NCBI GenBank assembly: GCA_964478125.1
Contig: CAYZGR010000019.1
Coordinates: forward strand, 1-48,373
Source of the DNA: FW021-bin31 sp964478125
GTDB taxonomy: Bacteria > Bacteroidota > Bacteroidia > Chitinophagales > Chitinophagaceae
Length of the DNA stretch: 48,373 nt
Direction of reading: 5' to 3'
The position numbers and the translations under genes are program-made. Under the pieces are notes generated by a model that worked only from the letters and a program-made list of their open reading frames with translations, searched no databases and was not told the origin of the DNA. Within the stretch, counting starts at the first letter, position 1. Every line of letters begins with the position of its first letter. Shown here one piece after another: positions 35,263 to 43,977 of the stretch.

Positions 35263-36774
35263 TTGAGTTCTATCCGAAAATTAGCGGGACAAACCGTTTG
35301 GTATGGCGCAAGCAATATAGGGGCGCGTTTTTTGAATTATCTGCTTACACCGCTGATCACTTATCTGCTCCATAATCCCGAAGGGGTAAAAGATTATGGG
35401 AATTACAGTTTGCTGTATGCGTGGATTGCCGTAGCCAATATTATATTCACTTATGGTTTTGAGACCGGCTTTTTTCGTTTTTATAATAAAGAGGGGGCCG
35501 ATAAAAAAACTATTTTTCAAACCACCTTTGGTTCGATCGTAATAAGCACCATTGGGTTGGCCAGCCTGCTCATCCTTTTCAGGAATCCCATTAACCGGTT
35601 CCTGGGTCTGGACGGACCGGGTGAATATATCTCCTGGTGCGCTCTTTTAATAGGTTTGGATGCCCTTTCTGCCATCCCTTTTGCCAAATTGCGGCAAGAG
35701 GAACGGCCCAGGAAATATGCATTCGTGAAGTTGTCCGGTATTGTGGTAAATATCCTATTTGTACTTTATTTTCTGGTTTATCTGCCGAATCATTTTGAAA
35801 CCTACCCCAATGCTTTTTTGTCGGATTGGTACCGCCGGAACAATGCAGTAGGGTTTTTGGTATTGGCCAATCTATTTCAAAATATTTTTGTTTTTTCCAT
35901 TTTGTTTGGAGAATGGAAGGCTTTTCGTTTCAGGATCGATGGAAAACTGTGGAGGGACATTTTCCGATACAGTTCTCCCATAATTTTTATAGGTACGGCG
36001 GCCATGATCAATGAGGTGATGGACCGGCAAATGCTGGCGATGTTTTTGCCCCTTCCTCCGGATGCCGCTAAGAGGATAGTGGGTATTTATGCGGCCAATT
36101 ACAAATTGGCTATTCTGATCTCCCTCTTCATTCAGGCTTTCAAAATGGCTGCCGAGCCCTTCTTTTTCAGCCAGGCGCGCGATAAAAATGCCCCCCGGAT
36201 TTATGCGCGGGTGATGAAGTGGTTTGTGATTACCATGGCTGTCGCTTTTTTGTTTACTTCGTTGTATCTGGATATCTGGAAATATTTTATCGGAAATGCT
36301 TATCGCAGCGGTCTGGGAATTGTTCCTATTTTGCTGGCGGCTAATATTTGCCTGGGCGTCTATTACAACCTTTCTATCTGGTACAAATTGACTGATAAAA
36401 TGATGATGGGATTGTATATAACCTTATTGGGCGCCGTGATCACCTTAATGGGAAATTACTTTTTTATCCCTCAATTTGGCATGTATGCTGCAGCCTGGGC
36501 CACCTTCTCCTGCTATTTTCTGATGATGGTTGCCGCGTATCTGCTGGGACAAAAATATTATCCGATACCTTATAATGTAGGAAAATGTGCGCTTTTCCTG
36601 GCGGCCATGCTGGCCTTGTTTTTTATTCATACCGGGGTTGAAAAGCTGACTGCTTCTCTCGGGCTCCGTCTGCTCGCTGCTACCGTACTTATGTTGGTGT
36701 TTTTGTCATTTGTGGTATGGGTTGAGCGAAAAGAAATAAAGGAACTGCCTGTGGTCCGAAAATGGATGAAGTAG
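35263..36774 (+). CDS. Polysaccharide flippase (MOP/Wzx-type)
   Basis: A 503-residue integral membrane protein with about 12-14 hydrophobic helices, related to Wzx/RfbX oligosaccharide flippases. Typical features are the N-terminal amphipathic segment (LAGQTVWYGASNIGARFLNYLLTP), DYGNYSLLYAWIAVANIIFTYGFETGFFRF, and the middle RYSSPIIFIGTAAMINEVMDRQML motif. It probably moves lipid-linked sugars for surface polysaccharide. The start must be the TTG at 35263: an in-frame TAG lies at 35254-35256 and only two non-start codons intervene. No Shine-Dalgarno is present. It stands between the coiled-coil gene and dgkA, away from other polysaccharide genes. Confidence 0.85.
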   Translation: MSSIRKLAGQTVWYGASNIGARFLNYLLTPLITYLLHNPEGVKDYGNYSLLYAWIAVANIIFTYGFETGFFRFYNKEGADKKTIFQTTFGSIVISTIGLASLLILFRNPINRFLGLDGPGEYISWCALLIGLDALSAIPFAKLRQEERPRKYAFVKLSGIVVNILFVLYFLVYLPNHFETYPNAFLSDWYRRNNAVGFLVLANLFQNIFVFSILFGEWKAFRFRIDGKLWRDIFRYSSPIIFIGTAAMINEVMDRQMLAMFLPLPPDAAKRIVGIYAANYKLAILISLFIQAFKMAAEPFFFSQARDKNAPRIYARVMKWFVITMAVAFLFTSLYLDIWKYFIGNAYRSGLGIVPILLAANICLGVYYNLSIWYKLTDKMMMGLYITLLGAVITLMGNYFFIPQFGMYAAAWATFSCYFLMMVAAYLLGQKYYPIPYNVGKCALFLAAMLALFFIHTGVEKLTASLGLRLLAATVLMLVFLSFVVWVERKEIKELPVVRKWMK

Positions 36775-36885
36775 AGGCAGGGACAACCATTAAAATACCA
36801 TTGAACGGAATTCATGAGATATGGGTGTAATAATAAGCATTAAAGAATCGCCTCATGTCTAAGATTGTCAAAATAAGCCCGAGGA

Positions 36886-36916
36886 TTGTATTTCCGGCGG
36901 ACTCTTTTTATATTTA
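36886..36916 (+). promoter_or_regulatory. Promoter of dgkA (TTG, 20 bp, TATATTTA)
   Basis: TTG at 36886-36888 and TATATTTA at 36909-36916, one mismatch from TAnnTTTG, have the expected spacing. The second element ends 12 bases before the ATG. Confidence 0.4.
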
Positions 36917-36928
36917 CTTTTTACTATC

Positions 36929-37309
36929 ATGAAGGAGAAACGACCTTTTTCATTAAAAGAACGCTTACAAAGCTTCGGTTATGCTTTCAGAGGGCTGAGC
37001 CGCTTTTTTAAAACGGAACACAATCTTTGGATCCATCTCGCGGCCACTTTTGCGGCTGTTCTTCTGGGGTTCGTATTTCATATTTCTGCAAATGAATGGC
37101 TGGCCATCCTTATTGTGATCGGCATGGTGATCAGCGCCGAAGCTTTCAATACCTGTATCGAGAAGATCATGGATCATCTGGCGCCGGGCCGGCATGATAA
37201 CGTGCGGTATATAAAAGACCTGGCCGCCGGGGCCGTACTGGTCACGGCTGTTGTTGCAGCCATTGTAGGAATAATCGTTTTTTTACCGAAAATAACGGGC
37301 CTGTTTTAA
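36929..37309 (+). CDS. dgkA: Diacylglycerol kinase family protein
   Basis: A 126-residue small membrane kinase of the DgkA family. It has an amphipathic N-terminus, three hydrophobic helices, and the family block ISAEAFNTCIEKIMDHL followed by HDNVRYIKDLAAGAVL, which carry the glutamate and lysine residues used for ATP and metal. In Gram-positives the family acts on undecaprenol, and in E. coli on diacylglycerol; which applies here is not clear. The gene converges with the transketolase gene and their ends overlap by four bases. Confidence 0.92.
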   Translation: MKEKRPFSLKERLQSFGYAFRGLSRFFKTEHNLWIHLAATFAAVLLGFVFHISANEWLAILIVIGMVISAEAFNTCIEKIMDHLAPGRHDNVRYIKDLAAGAVLVTAVVAAIVGIIVFLPKITGLF

Positions 37310-38142
37310 TAATCGCCCAATGTTGCCGGTAACTGTGCCATGGCGCTATCATATTGTTCTTTATTAGGAGCCACGCCGTGCCATTTATAATTTCCTTCCA
37401 TGTAGTCCACTCCCTTGCCCATGGCCGTATGCATGATGATGGCAATGGGTTGTCCCTGGCCGGTCAGTGATTTGGCCTCCTCCAGTTTAGCGATCACTTT
37501 TTCGATATTGTTTCCCTCGGGTAGCTGGAGGACTTTCCATCCAAAGGCTTCAAATTTTCTGCCTACGTCTCCGAGACCTGCAACATCCGTTGTGGTTCCG
37601 TCAATTTGAGCGTCATTACGGTCAATAGTAGAAATAAGATTGTCCACTTTATGATGAGCCGCGAATGTGATCGCTTCCCATATCTGCCCCTCTTCCAGTT
37701 CGCCATCTCCGTGCAATGAAAAAACAAGATGATCATCTTTGTTCAATTTCTTAGTTAATGCCGCACCAATAGCCACGCTCATGCCCTGGCCAAGAGAGCC
37801 GGTTGCCACACGTATGCCGGGCAAACCTTCTTCTGTGGCCGGATGGCCCTGCAGGCGGGAGTCAATCTGGCGGAAGGTGGTTAATTCCTGGATGGGAAAG
37901 TACCCGCTGCGAGCCAGGGTACTGTAATAAACGGGAGAAATATGGCCATTCGACAGCACAAACACATCTTCGTCCCAGGCGTCCATATCAAAGTTCTTAT
38001 TGTGTTTCATCACCTTAAAATAAAGGGCCGTAAAGTAGTCTGCACAGCCCAAAGAACCGCCCGGATGACCGGATTGTGCTTCGTAAACCATTCTTACGCT
38101 GTCTCTTCTGATCTGTGTTGCAACATCTTGTAATGATTCCAT
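37306..38142 (-). CDS. Transketolase, N-terminal subunit
   Basis: The thiamine-diphosphate-binding half of a split transketolase. The 279-residue protein has SGHPGGSLG, LSNGHISPVYYS, GSLGQGMSVAIG, the TPP-binding GDGELEEGQ and the IDRNDAQIDG segment. I start it at the ATG at 38142: a TAGGTTTG box lies 18 bases upstream and the extra residues of an earlier start lie in front of that promoter. In this split type the C-terminal half is usually the next gene, but here the next gene on the strand side is dgkA, convergent. No C-terminal half occurs in the window, so the partner must be elsewhere. Confidence 0.92.
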   Translation of the reverse strand: MESLQDVATQIRRDSVRMVYEAQSGHPGGSLGCADYFTALYFKVMKHNKNFDMDAWDEDVFVLSNGHISPVYYSTLARSGYFPIQELTTFRQIDSRLQGHPATEEGLPGIRVATGSLGQGMSVAIGAALTKKLNKDDHLVFSLHGDGELEEGQIWEAITFAAHHKVDNLISTIDRNDAQIDGTTTDVAGLGDVGRKFEAFGWKVLQLPEGNNIEKVIAKLEEAKSLTGQGQPIAIIMHTAMGKGVDYMEGNYKWHGVAPNKEQYDSAMAQLPATLGDY

Positions 38143-38160
38143 ATTTCTTGTAATTTGGGT

Positions 38161-38168
38161 CAAACCTA
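38161..38168 (-). promoter_or_regulatory. -7 promoter box (TAGGTTTG) for transketolase
   Basis: The minus strand reads TAGGTTTG, a full match to TAnnTTTG, 18 bases before the ATG at 38142. It rules against starts further upstream. Confidence 0.55.
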
Positions 38169-38225
38169 CGGCAAAAATCTGAAAATTTCGAGTAAATAAT
38201 ATTTCTGCCTTCGGTAACACTTTCA

Positions 38226-38233
38226 TAGATTTG
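38226..38233 (+). promoter_or_regulatory. -7 promoter box (TAGATTTG) for frr-hisS
   Basis: A full match to TAnnTTTG, 25 bases before the frr ATG and divergent from the transketolase promoter. Confidence 0.5.
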
Positions 38234-38258
38234 CAACACCGTTTTCAAAAACTTAGCC

Positions 38259-38825
38259 ATGCAGGACGACATTTCAAAAATTCTGAAAGCCGCCAGGGCG
38301 CGGATGGAAAAAACCATTGACCATTTTCAGGCCGAACTAACGAAGATCAGGGCCGGGAAAGTTTCTCCGGATATTCTGAATGGTATTCTTGTAAATTATT
38401 ATGGGAATCCCACGCCTATTCAGCAAGTGGCCAATGTCAACGTAGTGGATGCGCGTACTTTATCCGTGCAACCATGGGAAAAGAACATGCTGCAAGAAGT
38501 GGAAAAGGCTATTTTGGCTGCCAATATTGGTATTACTCCTCAAAATGACGGGCAGCAGATCCGTCTTTTCATGCCCCCGATGACAGAAGAACATCGTAAA
38601 GAACTGGTAAAAAGGGCCGGTGCGGAAGCCGAGCAGGCTAAAGTCTCTATCAGAAACGAACGGCGCGAAGCCATGGATAAGGTGAAAAAGTTGCAAAAAG
38701 AGGATAACCTGAGCGAGGATGAGGCCAAAGGAGCGGAAGGCAATATACAAAATGTGACCGATGCTTTTGTGACGAAGATAGATACGTTTATGGCAGCAAA
38801 AGAAAAACAGATTTTGACCGTCTAA
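38259..38825 (+). CDS. frr: Ribosome recycling factor
   Basis: RRF splits the post-termination ribosome together with EF-G. The 188-residue protein has family length and the block FQAELTKIRAGKVSPDIL, VNYYGNPTPIQQVANV, QPWEKNML, and RNERREAMDKVKKL, with the two-domain layout expected. It begins 25 bases after a TAGATTTG box, and hisS follows 13 bp downstream, so frr and hisS form an operon. Nothing unusual is seen. Confidence 0.97.
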   Translation: MQDDISKILKAARARMEKTIDHFQAELTKIRAGKVSPDILNGILVNYYGNPTPIQQVANVNVVDARTLSVQPWEKNMLQEVEKAILAANIGITPQNDGQQIRLFMPPMTEEHRKELVKRAGAEAEQAKVSIRNERREAMDKVKKLQKEDNLSEDEAKGAEGNIQNVTDAFVTKIDTFMAAKEKQILTV

Positions 38826-38838
38826 AACTTTGTGAAGC

Positions 38839-40200
38839 ATGATCAAACCGTCTGTTCCGAAGGGAACACGTGATTTTGGGCCTGATGTTGTCAGAAGGAG
38901 AAATTTTATTTTAAATACCATCCGGAACGTTTTTGAAAAATACGGATTCCAACCCCTGGAAACCCCTGCTATAGAAAAGCTTTCTACGCTTACCGGGAAA
39001 TATGGTGAAGAAGGAGATAAGCTCATGTTCCGGATTCTGAATAACGGGGATATTTTTTCTGAAGCCTCCGGTGCGAAGGATTCGAAGACACTGGCTGCAC
39101 GAATTAGTAATAAGGCATTGCGTTATGACCTCACCATTCCATTTGCGCGTTATGTGGTTATGCACCGGAATGAAATTGTTTTCCCTTTCCGGAGATACCA
39201 GATCCAGCCCGTTTGGCGTGCAGATCGCCCTCAAAAAGGACGTTATAGGGAATTTTTTCAATGTGATGCCGATATCGTTGGCAGCGATTCACTGATTAAT
39301 GAGCAAGAATTGCTGGCCGTCTATGACACGGTTTTTCACCAGTTGCACATAGAAGTATCGCTGCATGTGAACAACCGCAAGCTTTTGGCCGGACTGGCAG
39401 AAGTAATAGGCAAGGCAGATCGGTTGACTGACATCACCATAGCCATTGACAAATTAGATAAAGTTGGTTTGGAAGGAGTGAAAAGAGAATTGGGACAGCG
39501 GAATTTGTCGGATATTGATATAGCGGTTATTGAAAAATATCTGAATATTTCAGGCAACAATTCTGAAAAACTACAGCGGTTACAGGAGCTGTTAGAAAGC
39601 TCAGAAATGGCTCAAAAAGGGATAGCGGAATTGAAGACCGTTTTACAGGAAAACCTTTATTCTTTTCATTCGGATCTGATATTGAATCCCACGCTTGCCC
39701 GCGGACTCAATTATTATACAGGAACGATCCTTGAGGTTAAAGCGCCGAAGTCGGTAAAAATGGGAAGTGTTGGCGGGGGCGGCCGGTACGACGATCTGAC
39801 GGGTTTATTTGGGTTGCCCGACGTTTCGGGGGTAGGCATATCATTTGGCGTGGACCGCATTTATGATGTGTTGGAGCAACTGAATCTGTTCCCCGAGATA
39901 ATCGCCCAGTCAACGAAGGTCTTATTCTTACAAATGGAGCCGGAAGCGTTACCGCTGACTTTCAGATTAATGAAAAAATTAAGAGACGAAGACCTGCCTT
40001 CCGAGATATATCCTGATGCGGTAAAGTTTGACAAACAGCTGAAGTACGCCAATAAAAGAAAGATCCCTTATGTTGTCATTATTGGAGAAAATGAACTCAG
40101 GTCGGATAGCGTTAGTGTGAAGGACATGCTTAGCGGCCGGCAGGAGCAGATTCCCGGAGACAGGCTCTTAGAATATTTAATGGACAGAACCCGGTCGTAA
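38839..40200 (+). CDS. hisS: Histidyl-tRNA synthetase
   Basis: A class II tRNA synthetase that charges tRNA-His. The 453-residue protein has PKGTRDFGPD at the start, motif 2 RYQIQPVWRADRPQKGRYREFFQCDADIVG, GLNYYTGTILE, GGGGRYDDL, motif 3 GVGISFGVDRIYD, and a C-terminal anticodon-binding domain. It follows frr by 13 bp. It is complete and normal in length. Confidence 0.97.
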   Translation: MIKPSVPKGTRDFGPDVVRRRNFILNTIRNVFEKYGFQPLETPAIEKLSTLTGKYGEEGDKLMFRILNNGDIFSEASGAKDSKTLAARISNKALRYDLTIPFARYVVMHRNEIVFPFRRYQIQPVWRADRPQKGRYREFFQCDADIVGSDSLINEQELLAVYDTVFHQLHIEVSLHVNNRKLLAGLAEVIGKADRLTDITIAIDKLDKVGLEGVKRELGQRNLSDIDIAVIEKYLNISGNNSEKLQRLQELLESSEMAQKGIAELKTVLQENLYSFHSDLILNPTLARGLNYYTGTILEVKAPKSVKMGSVGGGGRYDDLTGLFGLPDVSGVGISFGVDRIYDVLEQLNLFPEIIAQSTKVLFLQMEPEALPLTFRLMKKLRDEDLPSEIYPDAVKFDKQLKYANKRKIPYVVIIGENELRSDSVSVKDMLSGRQEQIPGDRLLEYLMDRTRS

Positions 40201-40275
40201 TGGACCTGATCCCCTCTCCGCCAGGGGCTTTTACAAGCGCTAGCGGGGACCTGATAATGCGGAGATCAATAGTTT

Positions 40276-40704
40276 TTATGTGTTCTTCTCGTTCTCCTCT
40301 TCTTCTTTTCCTTCTTTTTCAGAAAAAGTAAGGAGGTCATGCGCTTTGAGAAGCGGATACCATTTCAGCATTTTTTTCATGTCACTGATATAAACGCGGT
40401 CTTTATCAAGGGAAGGAAAAACTTTGTCAAAATAAGAGTGGATCTGCTCGTTATTGCTTAAGCCCGCAGGAGACGTCTCGGGTTCATTCTCCTTCATGGC
40501 TTTGAATACCTCCAATAGCGGGATGTTATCTTCATTTGTAAACACTTCAATACTTTCCAAAGGCGTGAAATTGTGACTGCGTGCAGCTACGAACTTTGTA
40601 CTTTTTCCATCCAGGGTACGAACGATCGCGCCATCGCCCTTGCTGCTGATCAGTTGATATAAGCCCGGCATGCCGGTTACAGAAACGATTTCTTTATAAT
40701 CCAT
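40276..40704 (-). CDS. DUF5606-like cytosolic protein
   Basis: A 142-residue protein that I match to the Bacteroidota DUF5606 family by the N-terminus YKEIVSVTGMPGLYQLISSKGDGAIVR and FVAARSHNFTPLESIEVFT. The middle has LEVFKAMKENE and the C-terminus is highly acidic. No signal or membrane segment is present, so it is cytosolic. The role is unknown. It converges with hisS across 75 bp that hold a weak hairpin. Confidence 0.8.
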   Translation of the reverse strand: MDYKEIVSVTGMPGLYQLISSKGDGAIVRTLDGKSTKFVAARSHNFTPLESIEVFTNEDNIPLLEVFKAMKENEPETSPAGLSNNEQIHSYFDKVFPSLDKDRVYISDMKKMLKWYPLLKAHDLLTFSEKEGKEEEENEKNT

Positions 40705-40773
40705 CCTTTTTATTTTGCGTTCACTATTGACTTTTTAATCTAGCCTCCTCCGGTCTTCTTCCAATTGTATCAT

Positions 40774-40878
40774 TTATTGATCCTCGGTTTTCGATTTGGG
40801 GGCGACAAAGGTAACAGATTTACTCATATTTTTGATATCCTCAAAGGTGAAAAGCGTAAAATAAATAAGGATGCCCAT
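40774..40878 (-). CDS. Possible small membrane protein (34 aa)
   Basis: A short open frame of 34 residues with a hydrophobic start (MGILIYFTLFTF) and a polar tail (the frame ends PKSKTEDQ). It lies 69 bp upstream of the DUF5606 gene on the same strand, so it could be a small leader gene. An in-frame stop lies seven codons upstream of the ATG, so it is not the end of a larger protein. A TACCTTTG sequence within it may be a promoter instead, which would argue against coding. Confidence 0.22.
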   Translation of the reverse strand: MGILIYFTLFTFEDIKNMSKSVTFVAPKSKTEDQ

Positions 40879-40917
40879 TGCGATGACGCCTGTATTCTAA
40901 AAAAGCCTGTCAACCCT

Positions 40918-41601
40918 TTAAAATCCACTTATCGCTATTCCAAGAGATAGCGGATTGATCTTTGGTCCTGCGGTTTGATTGAGCAAAGGAGTAAGGCTGT
41001 AGCTGGCGAAAGCGGCAAAATTACCATAGCCAATGCGCAAGGTACCGGCCACACGCCATTTCTCAAAGTAGTATTTGTTTTTTATTTTTTGGATTTGCCG
41101 AACCCCGCGCGATGGTTTTTTGGCTTTAGAATGGACGTCCAGCAGGGTTCCGAATTTCAATCCTATGGCTGCCTTAAAGCCCTTATTGGCATTCCCCGAG
41201 AAAGAACGATAACGCAATTCTATAGGAATTTCGAGATAGGTGGTGACCAGATGAAAACTCTTATATACCGAATCGGGGTTAAAATTGAGGGTGGAAGTAG
41301 GCCCGGCAATATCTAAGGTTTGATTTTTAAAAGCCATATGGCTTGCACTAATTCCCAGTCCGGGAGCCACACTGAAATGGGAATCATCATTTAAAGGGAA
41401 ATCATAAGTGAAAGCGAAGTTAAAACCATGGGAAAAGCCTCCGGTCCGAATACTGTCCGGTGTTCCCAGCCAGGTATCATAGGTAAAGCTAAATATCATA
41501 AAATCTCGTGAGTGCTTTACCACGGAAGTGGCGGGCGACTGCGCATGGGCGCCACAGAATAAGGCCATTAAGCACAGGGCGGAAAGAAAAAACTTTTTCA
41601 T
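40918..41601 (-). CDS. Outer-membrane beta-barrel protein
   Basis: A 227-residue exported protein with a signal peptide (1-21, ending AHAQ) and a beta-barrel-like body: FSHGFNFAFTYDFPL, SVAPGLGISASHMAF, TYLEIPIELRYRS, and a final SLGIAISGF strand. This resembles the PorT/OmpA-like small barrel family that is common in Bacteroidota; the function is unknown. No OmpA peptidoglycan-binding domain follows. The nearest gene on the same strand is the DUF5606 gene, more than 200 bp downstream. Confidence 0.78.
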   Translation of the reverse strand: MKKFFLSALCLMALFCGAHAQSPATSVVKHSRDFMIFSFTYDTWLGTPDSIRTGGFSHGFNFAFTYDFPLNDDSHFSVAPGLGISASHMAFKNQTLDIAGPTSTLNFNPDSVYKSFHLVTTYLEIPIELRYRSFSGNANKGFKAAIGLKFGTLLDVHSKAKKPSRGVRQIQKIKNKYYFEKWRVAGTLRIGYGNFAAFASYSLTPLLNQTAGPKINPLSLGIAISGF

Positions 41602-41881
41602 GGAATCAGGGGTTGTTCATTTGGCTGCCAAAGGTAAGATTTTCAGGATAAATAACCATCTCCCGGCAAAACGGATCCTTGCTTGCTTTTTTATATGGAA
41701 TAGAAACGGATTCTCAAAAGTAATTGGTTTTTATTTTAGGACCGGATGTTATAGGAGCACAGGTTCCTTTCATGCCGTAACGTTAATTTCCCAAAAGCAG
41801 GCTTTCACTATGTGAAATAGACAGCAGGCTAATCGTATCCTGTTATTATCGGGCCACCCGGCTATCTTTACGAAAAAGAAT

Positions 41882-42283
41882 GTGAAACAGGGTGTTGTCA
41901 TACTGTTCTTACTTTTTTCCCTCTCAGCCTGTTCGAAACAGGACACATACATAGGTACGCCATCCAAGGAGATGCAGGCTGATGAGGGTCTTACTATTAC
42001 GAACTTCTCTGGCAGACGGACAGATGAGGGCATTCACCTCCGGTTCCGTACCGCTGGAGACCTATCTCAAATATCGTCTCTAAAAATATTTTCCGGGAGC
42101 AGCAGCAATGAACTTTGCATTATCGGGACCGTCAACGTGAAGAACGACGAGCCATCCGCGTATTTTTCTTTTGATGATACATATCCGAAAGGGCCCCCCA
42201 CCTATTACATGATCGGAGTGGAAGATCTAAGTGGTACGGTTACCTATGTAAATAAAATCTGGACAATATACGACCCGAAGTAA
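41882..42283 (+). CDS. Small lipoprotein of unknown function
   Basis: A 133-residue protein with a clear lipoprotein signal (lipobox LSAC, Cys17) and a beta-rich body (LTITNFSGRRTDEGIHLRF, YYMIGVEDLSGTVTYVNKIW) that looks like a single fibronectin- or Ig-like fold. The start codon is a GTG at 41882; no ATG lies before the signal peptide in frame. TATCTTTA at 41863-41870 is a near-consensus -7 box, with 11 bases to the start. Function is unknown. Confidence 0.7.
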   Translation: MKQGVVILFLLFSLSACSKQDTYIGTPSKEMQADEGLTITNFSGRRTDEGIHLRFRTAGDLSQISSLKIFSGSSSNELCIIGTVNVKNDEPSAYFSFDDTYPKGPPTYYMIGVEDLSGTVTYVNKIWTIYDPK

Positions 42284-42440
42284 AGTGTCTCTTCTTGATA
42301 GTAAATAAAAAATCTCGTGTGTGCTGCACGGGATCTTCTCCCCGCTGACATAAGGGTGAATATTTTGAATCATCCGCTGTATAGCCTGATTTGCTTTTTT
42401 AGGATGGCTTTGAAGGGTTTTGGCATGTCGCTAAATATTT

Positions 42441-42470
42441 TAATTACTTTTGCATAACAAAAGGTAATTA
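42441..42470. promoter_or_regulatory. rpoN promoter box inside an inverted repeat
   Basis: A TACTTTTG -7 box (42445-42452) lies 19 bases before the rpoN ATG. It is part of an imperfect inverted repeat, TAATTACTTTTG (42441-42452) and CAAAAGGTAATTA (42458-42470), with one unpaired base and a five-base loop. It could be an operator for a repressor or form a hairpin at the start of the mRNA. Confidence 0.45.
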
Positions 42471-42471
42471 C

Positions 42472-43950
42472 ATGGCAGCTATGCGTCAGACCCAGCAGCA
42501 AAAAATGCTGCAAAAGCTTTCTCCCCAGCAGATTCAGTTGATGAAGTTGCTGCAGGTGCCTACTGCCAACCTTGAAGAACGAATAAAAGAAGAGATTGAA
42601 GAAAATCCGGCTCTGGATTATGGGGAAGATGAAGAAGAAAATGATAATTTTTCTCTGGAAGATGAAGAAGATTATGGTTCGGATAAGGAGGACGTGAGCC
42701 ATGATGAGGAAGACATTGATCTTTCTGAATATCTGGGAGACGATGGAGACATTCCCGATTATCAGTTGAAAGGGGAAAGCTATTCCGGCGGGGAAGAAGA
42801 CAACCAGACGATTCCCGTGCGTGTAGAAAGAAGTTTTCATGAATACCTGAAGACCCAGCTTTCCATGCTTCACTTGACGGATCGTGAGAAGAAAATAGCC
42901 AACCAGATTATTGGCAGCCTGGACGAAGCCGGTTATTTGAGACGAAGCCCCGAATCCATAGCTGATGACATGGCATTTTCTGAAAACCTGATCCTGGAGC
43001 CCAAAGAGATCGAGGGGGTTATAAAGAAGATCCAGAATTTCGATCCTGCCGGAATTGGGGCTTCCGATTTGCAAGAGTGCCTGCTTTTACAGTTAAACAG
43101 AAAAGATCCGGATGATCCGGATGTTCAAGTTGCCCAAAATATTCTGGAGGAATACTTTGAGGAATTTTCAAAAAAACACTACCAGAAGATCTGCCGGTCT
43201 CTCGATATTACAGAAGAACAGCTTCGCGATGCCATTGGGGAGATCACTAAATTGAATCCCAGGCCCGGCGGGAATTACGGCAGTGTTAATAAAGCGGAAA
43301 GTTACGTAGTTCCCGATTTCTTTATAAAAAGCAACAATGGGGAGTTAGAACTGTCCCTTAACAGTAAAAATGCACCGGACCTGCACATTTCTCACAGCTA
43401 TAAAGAAATGTTGATGGCCTATGATGAAAGTAAGAAGAATGATAAACGACAGAAAGAGGCTGTAATGTTTATCAAGCAAAAAATAGATTCGGCCAAGTGG
43501 TTCATAGATGCCATCAAGCAACGGCAGCATACGTTGTTGAGCACGATGGAAACCATTATGAACTACCAGGAAGAATTTTTTATTACCAATGATGAGACCA
43601 CGTTGAAACCCATGATTTTGAAAGATATCGCGGATCGTACGGGGCTGGACATTTCAACGATCTCCAGGGTGGCCAACAGCAAATATGTACAAACAGAATT
43701 TGGTATTTATAAACTAAAATATTTTTTCTCCGAATCGCTTTCCACAAATAGCGGCGAGGAGGTTTCTACACGGGAGGTAAAAAGAATATTACAGAACATC
43801 ATTGAAGAGGAGGATAAAAAGAAGCCGCTGAGCGACGAGAAATTAACCAAAAAGCTCCATGAGAAAGGCTATAATATAGCAAGGAGAACGGTTGCTAAAT
43901 ATCGTGAGCAATTGGATATTCCGGTTGCCCGATTGAGAAAAGAGATATAA
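42472..43950 (+). CDS. rpoN: RNA polymerase sigma-54 factor
   Basis: Sigma-54 directs transcription from -24/-12 promoters with the help of ATP-driven activators. The 492-residue protein has the glutamine-rich N-terminal activator-interaction region (QTQQQKMLQKLSPQQIQLMKLLQ), a highly acidic linker (about 50-110), the core-binding region with FDPAGIGASDLQECL, and the RpoN box ARRTVAKYRE near residues 473-482. The start is the ATG at 42472. It is followed after 27 bp by the PAP2-like gene. No nitrogen or PTS genes, which flank rpoN in proteobacteria, are seen here, which is normal for the phylum. Confidence 0.96.
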   Translation: MAAMRQTQQQKMLQKLSPQQIQLMKLLQVPTANLEERIKEEIEENPALDYGEDEEENDNFSLEDEEDYGSDKEDVSHDEEDIDLSEYLGDDGDIPDYQLKGESYSGGEEDNQTIPVRVERSFHEYLKTQLSMLHLTDREKKIANQIIGSLDEAGYLRRSPESIADDMAFSENLILEPKEIEGVIKKIQNFDPAGIGASDLQECLLLQLNRKDPDDPDVQVAQNILEEYFEEFSKKHYQKICRSLDITEEQLRDAIGEITKLNPRPGGNYGSVNKAESYVVPDFFIKSNNGELELSLNSKNAPDLHISHSYKEMLMAYDESKKNDKRQKEAVMFIKQKIDSAKWFIDAIKQRQHTLLSTMETIMNYQEEFFITNDETTLKPMILKDIADRTGLDISTISRVANSKYVQTEFGIYKLKYFFSESLSTNSGEEVSTREVKRILQNIIEEEDKKKPLSDEKLTKKLHEKGYNIARRTVAKYREQLDIPVARLRKEI

Positions 43951-43977
43951 TTATCCCTGAACAAAGTTCCTTATTTC

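Noticed and set aside
38143..38226. Earlier start for transketolase
   Set aside because: The extension lies upstream of and across a TAGGTTTG promoter box, and MESLQDVATQ is a normal start for the family.
40211..40232. CCCCT/AGGGG hairpin after hisS
   Set aside because: A five-pair stem followed by only four T residues. Possible but weak.
42312..42334. Hairpin after the small lipoprotein gene
   Set aside because: The stem ATCTCGTG/CACGGGAT has an internal mismatch and no T run follows.
42370..43074. Minus-strand open frame of 234 codons opposite rpoN
   Set aside because: rpoN is clear by its RpoN box and N-terminal region. The antisense product is phenylalanine- and isoleucine-rich only because acidic codons are read backwards.
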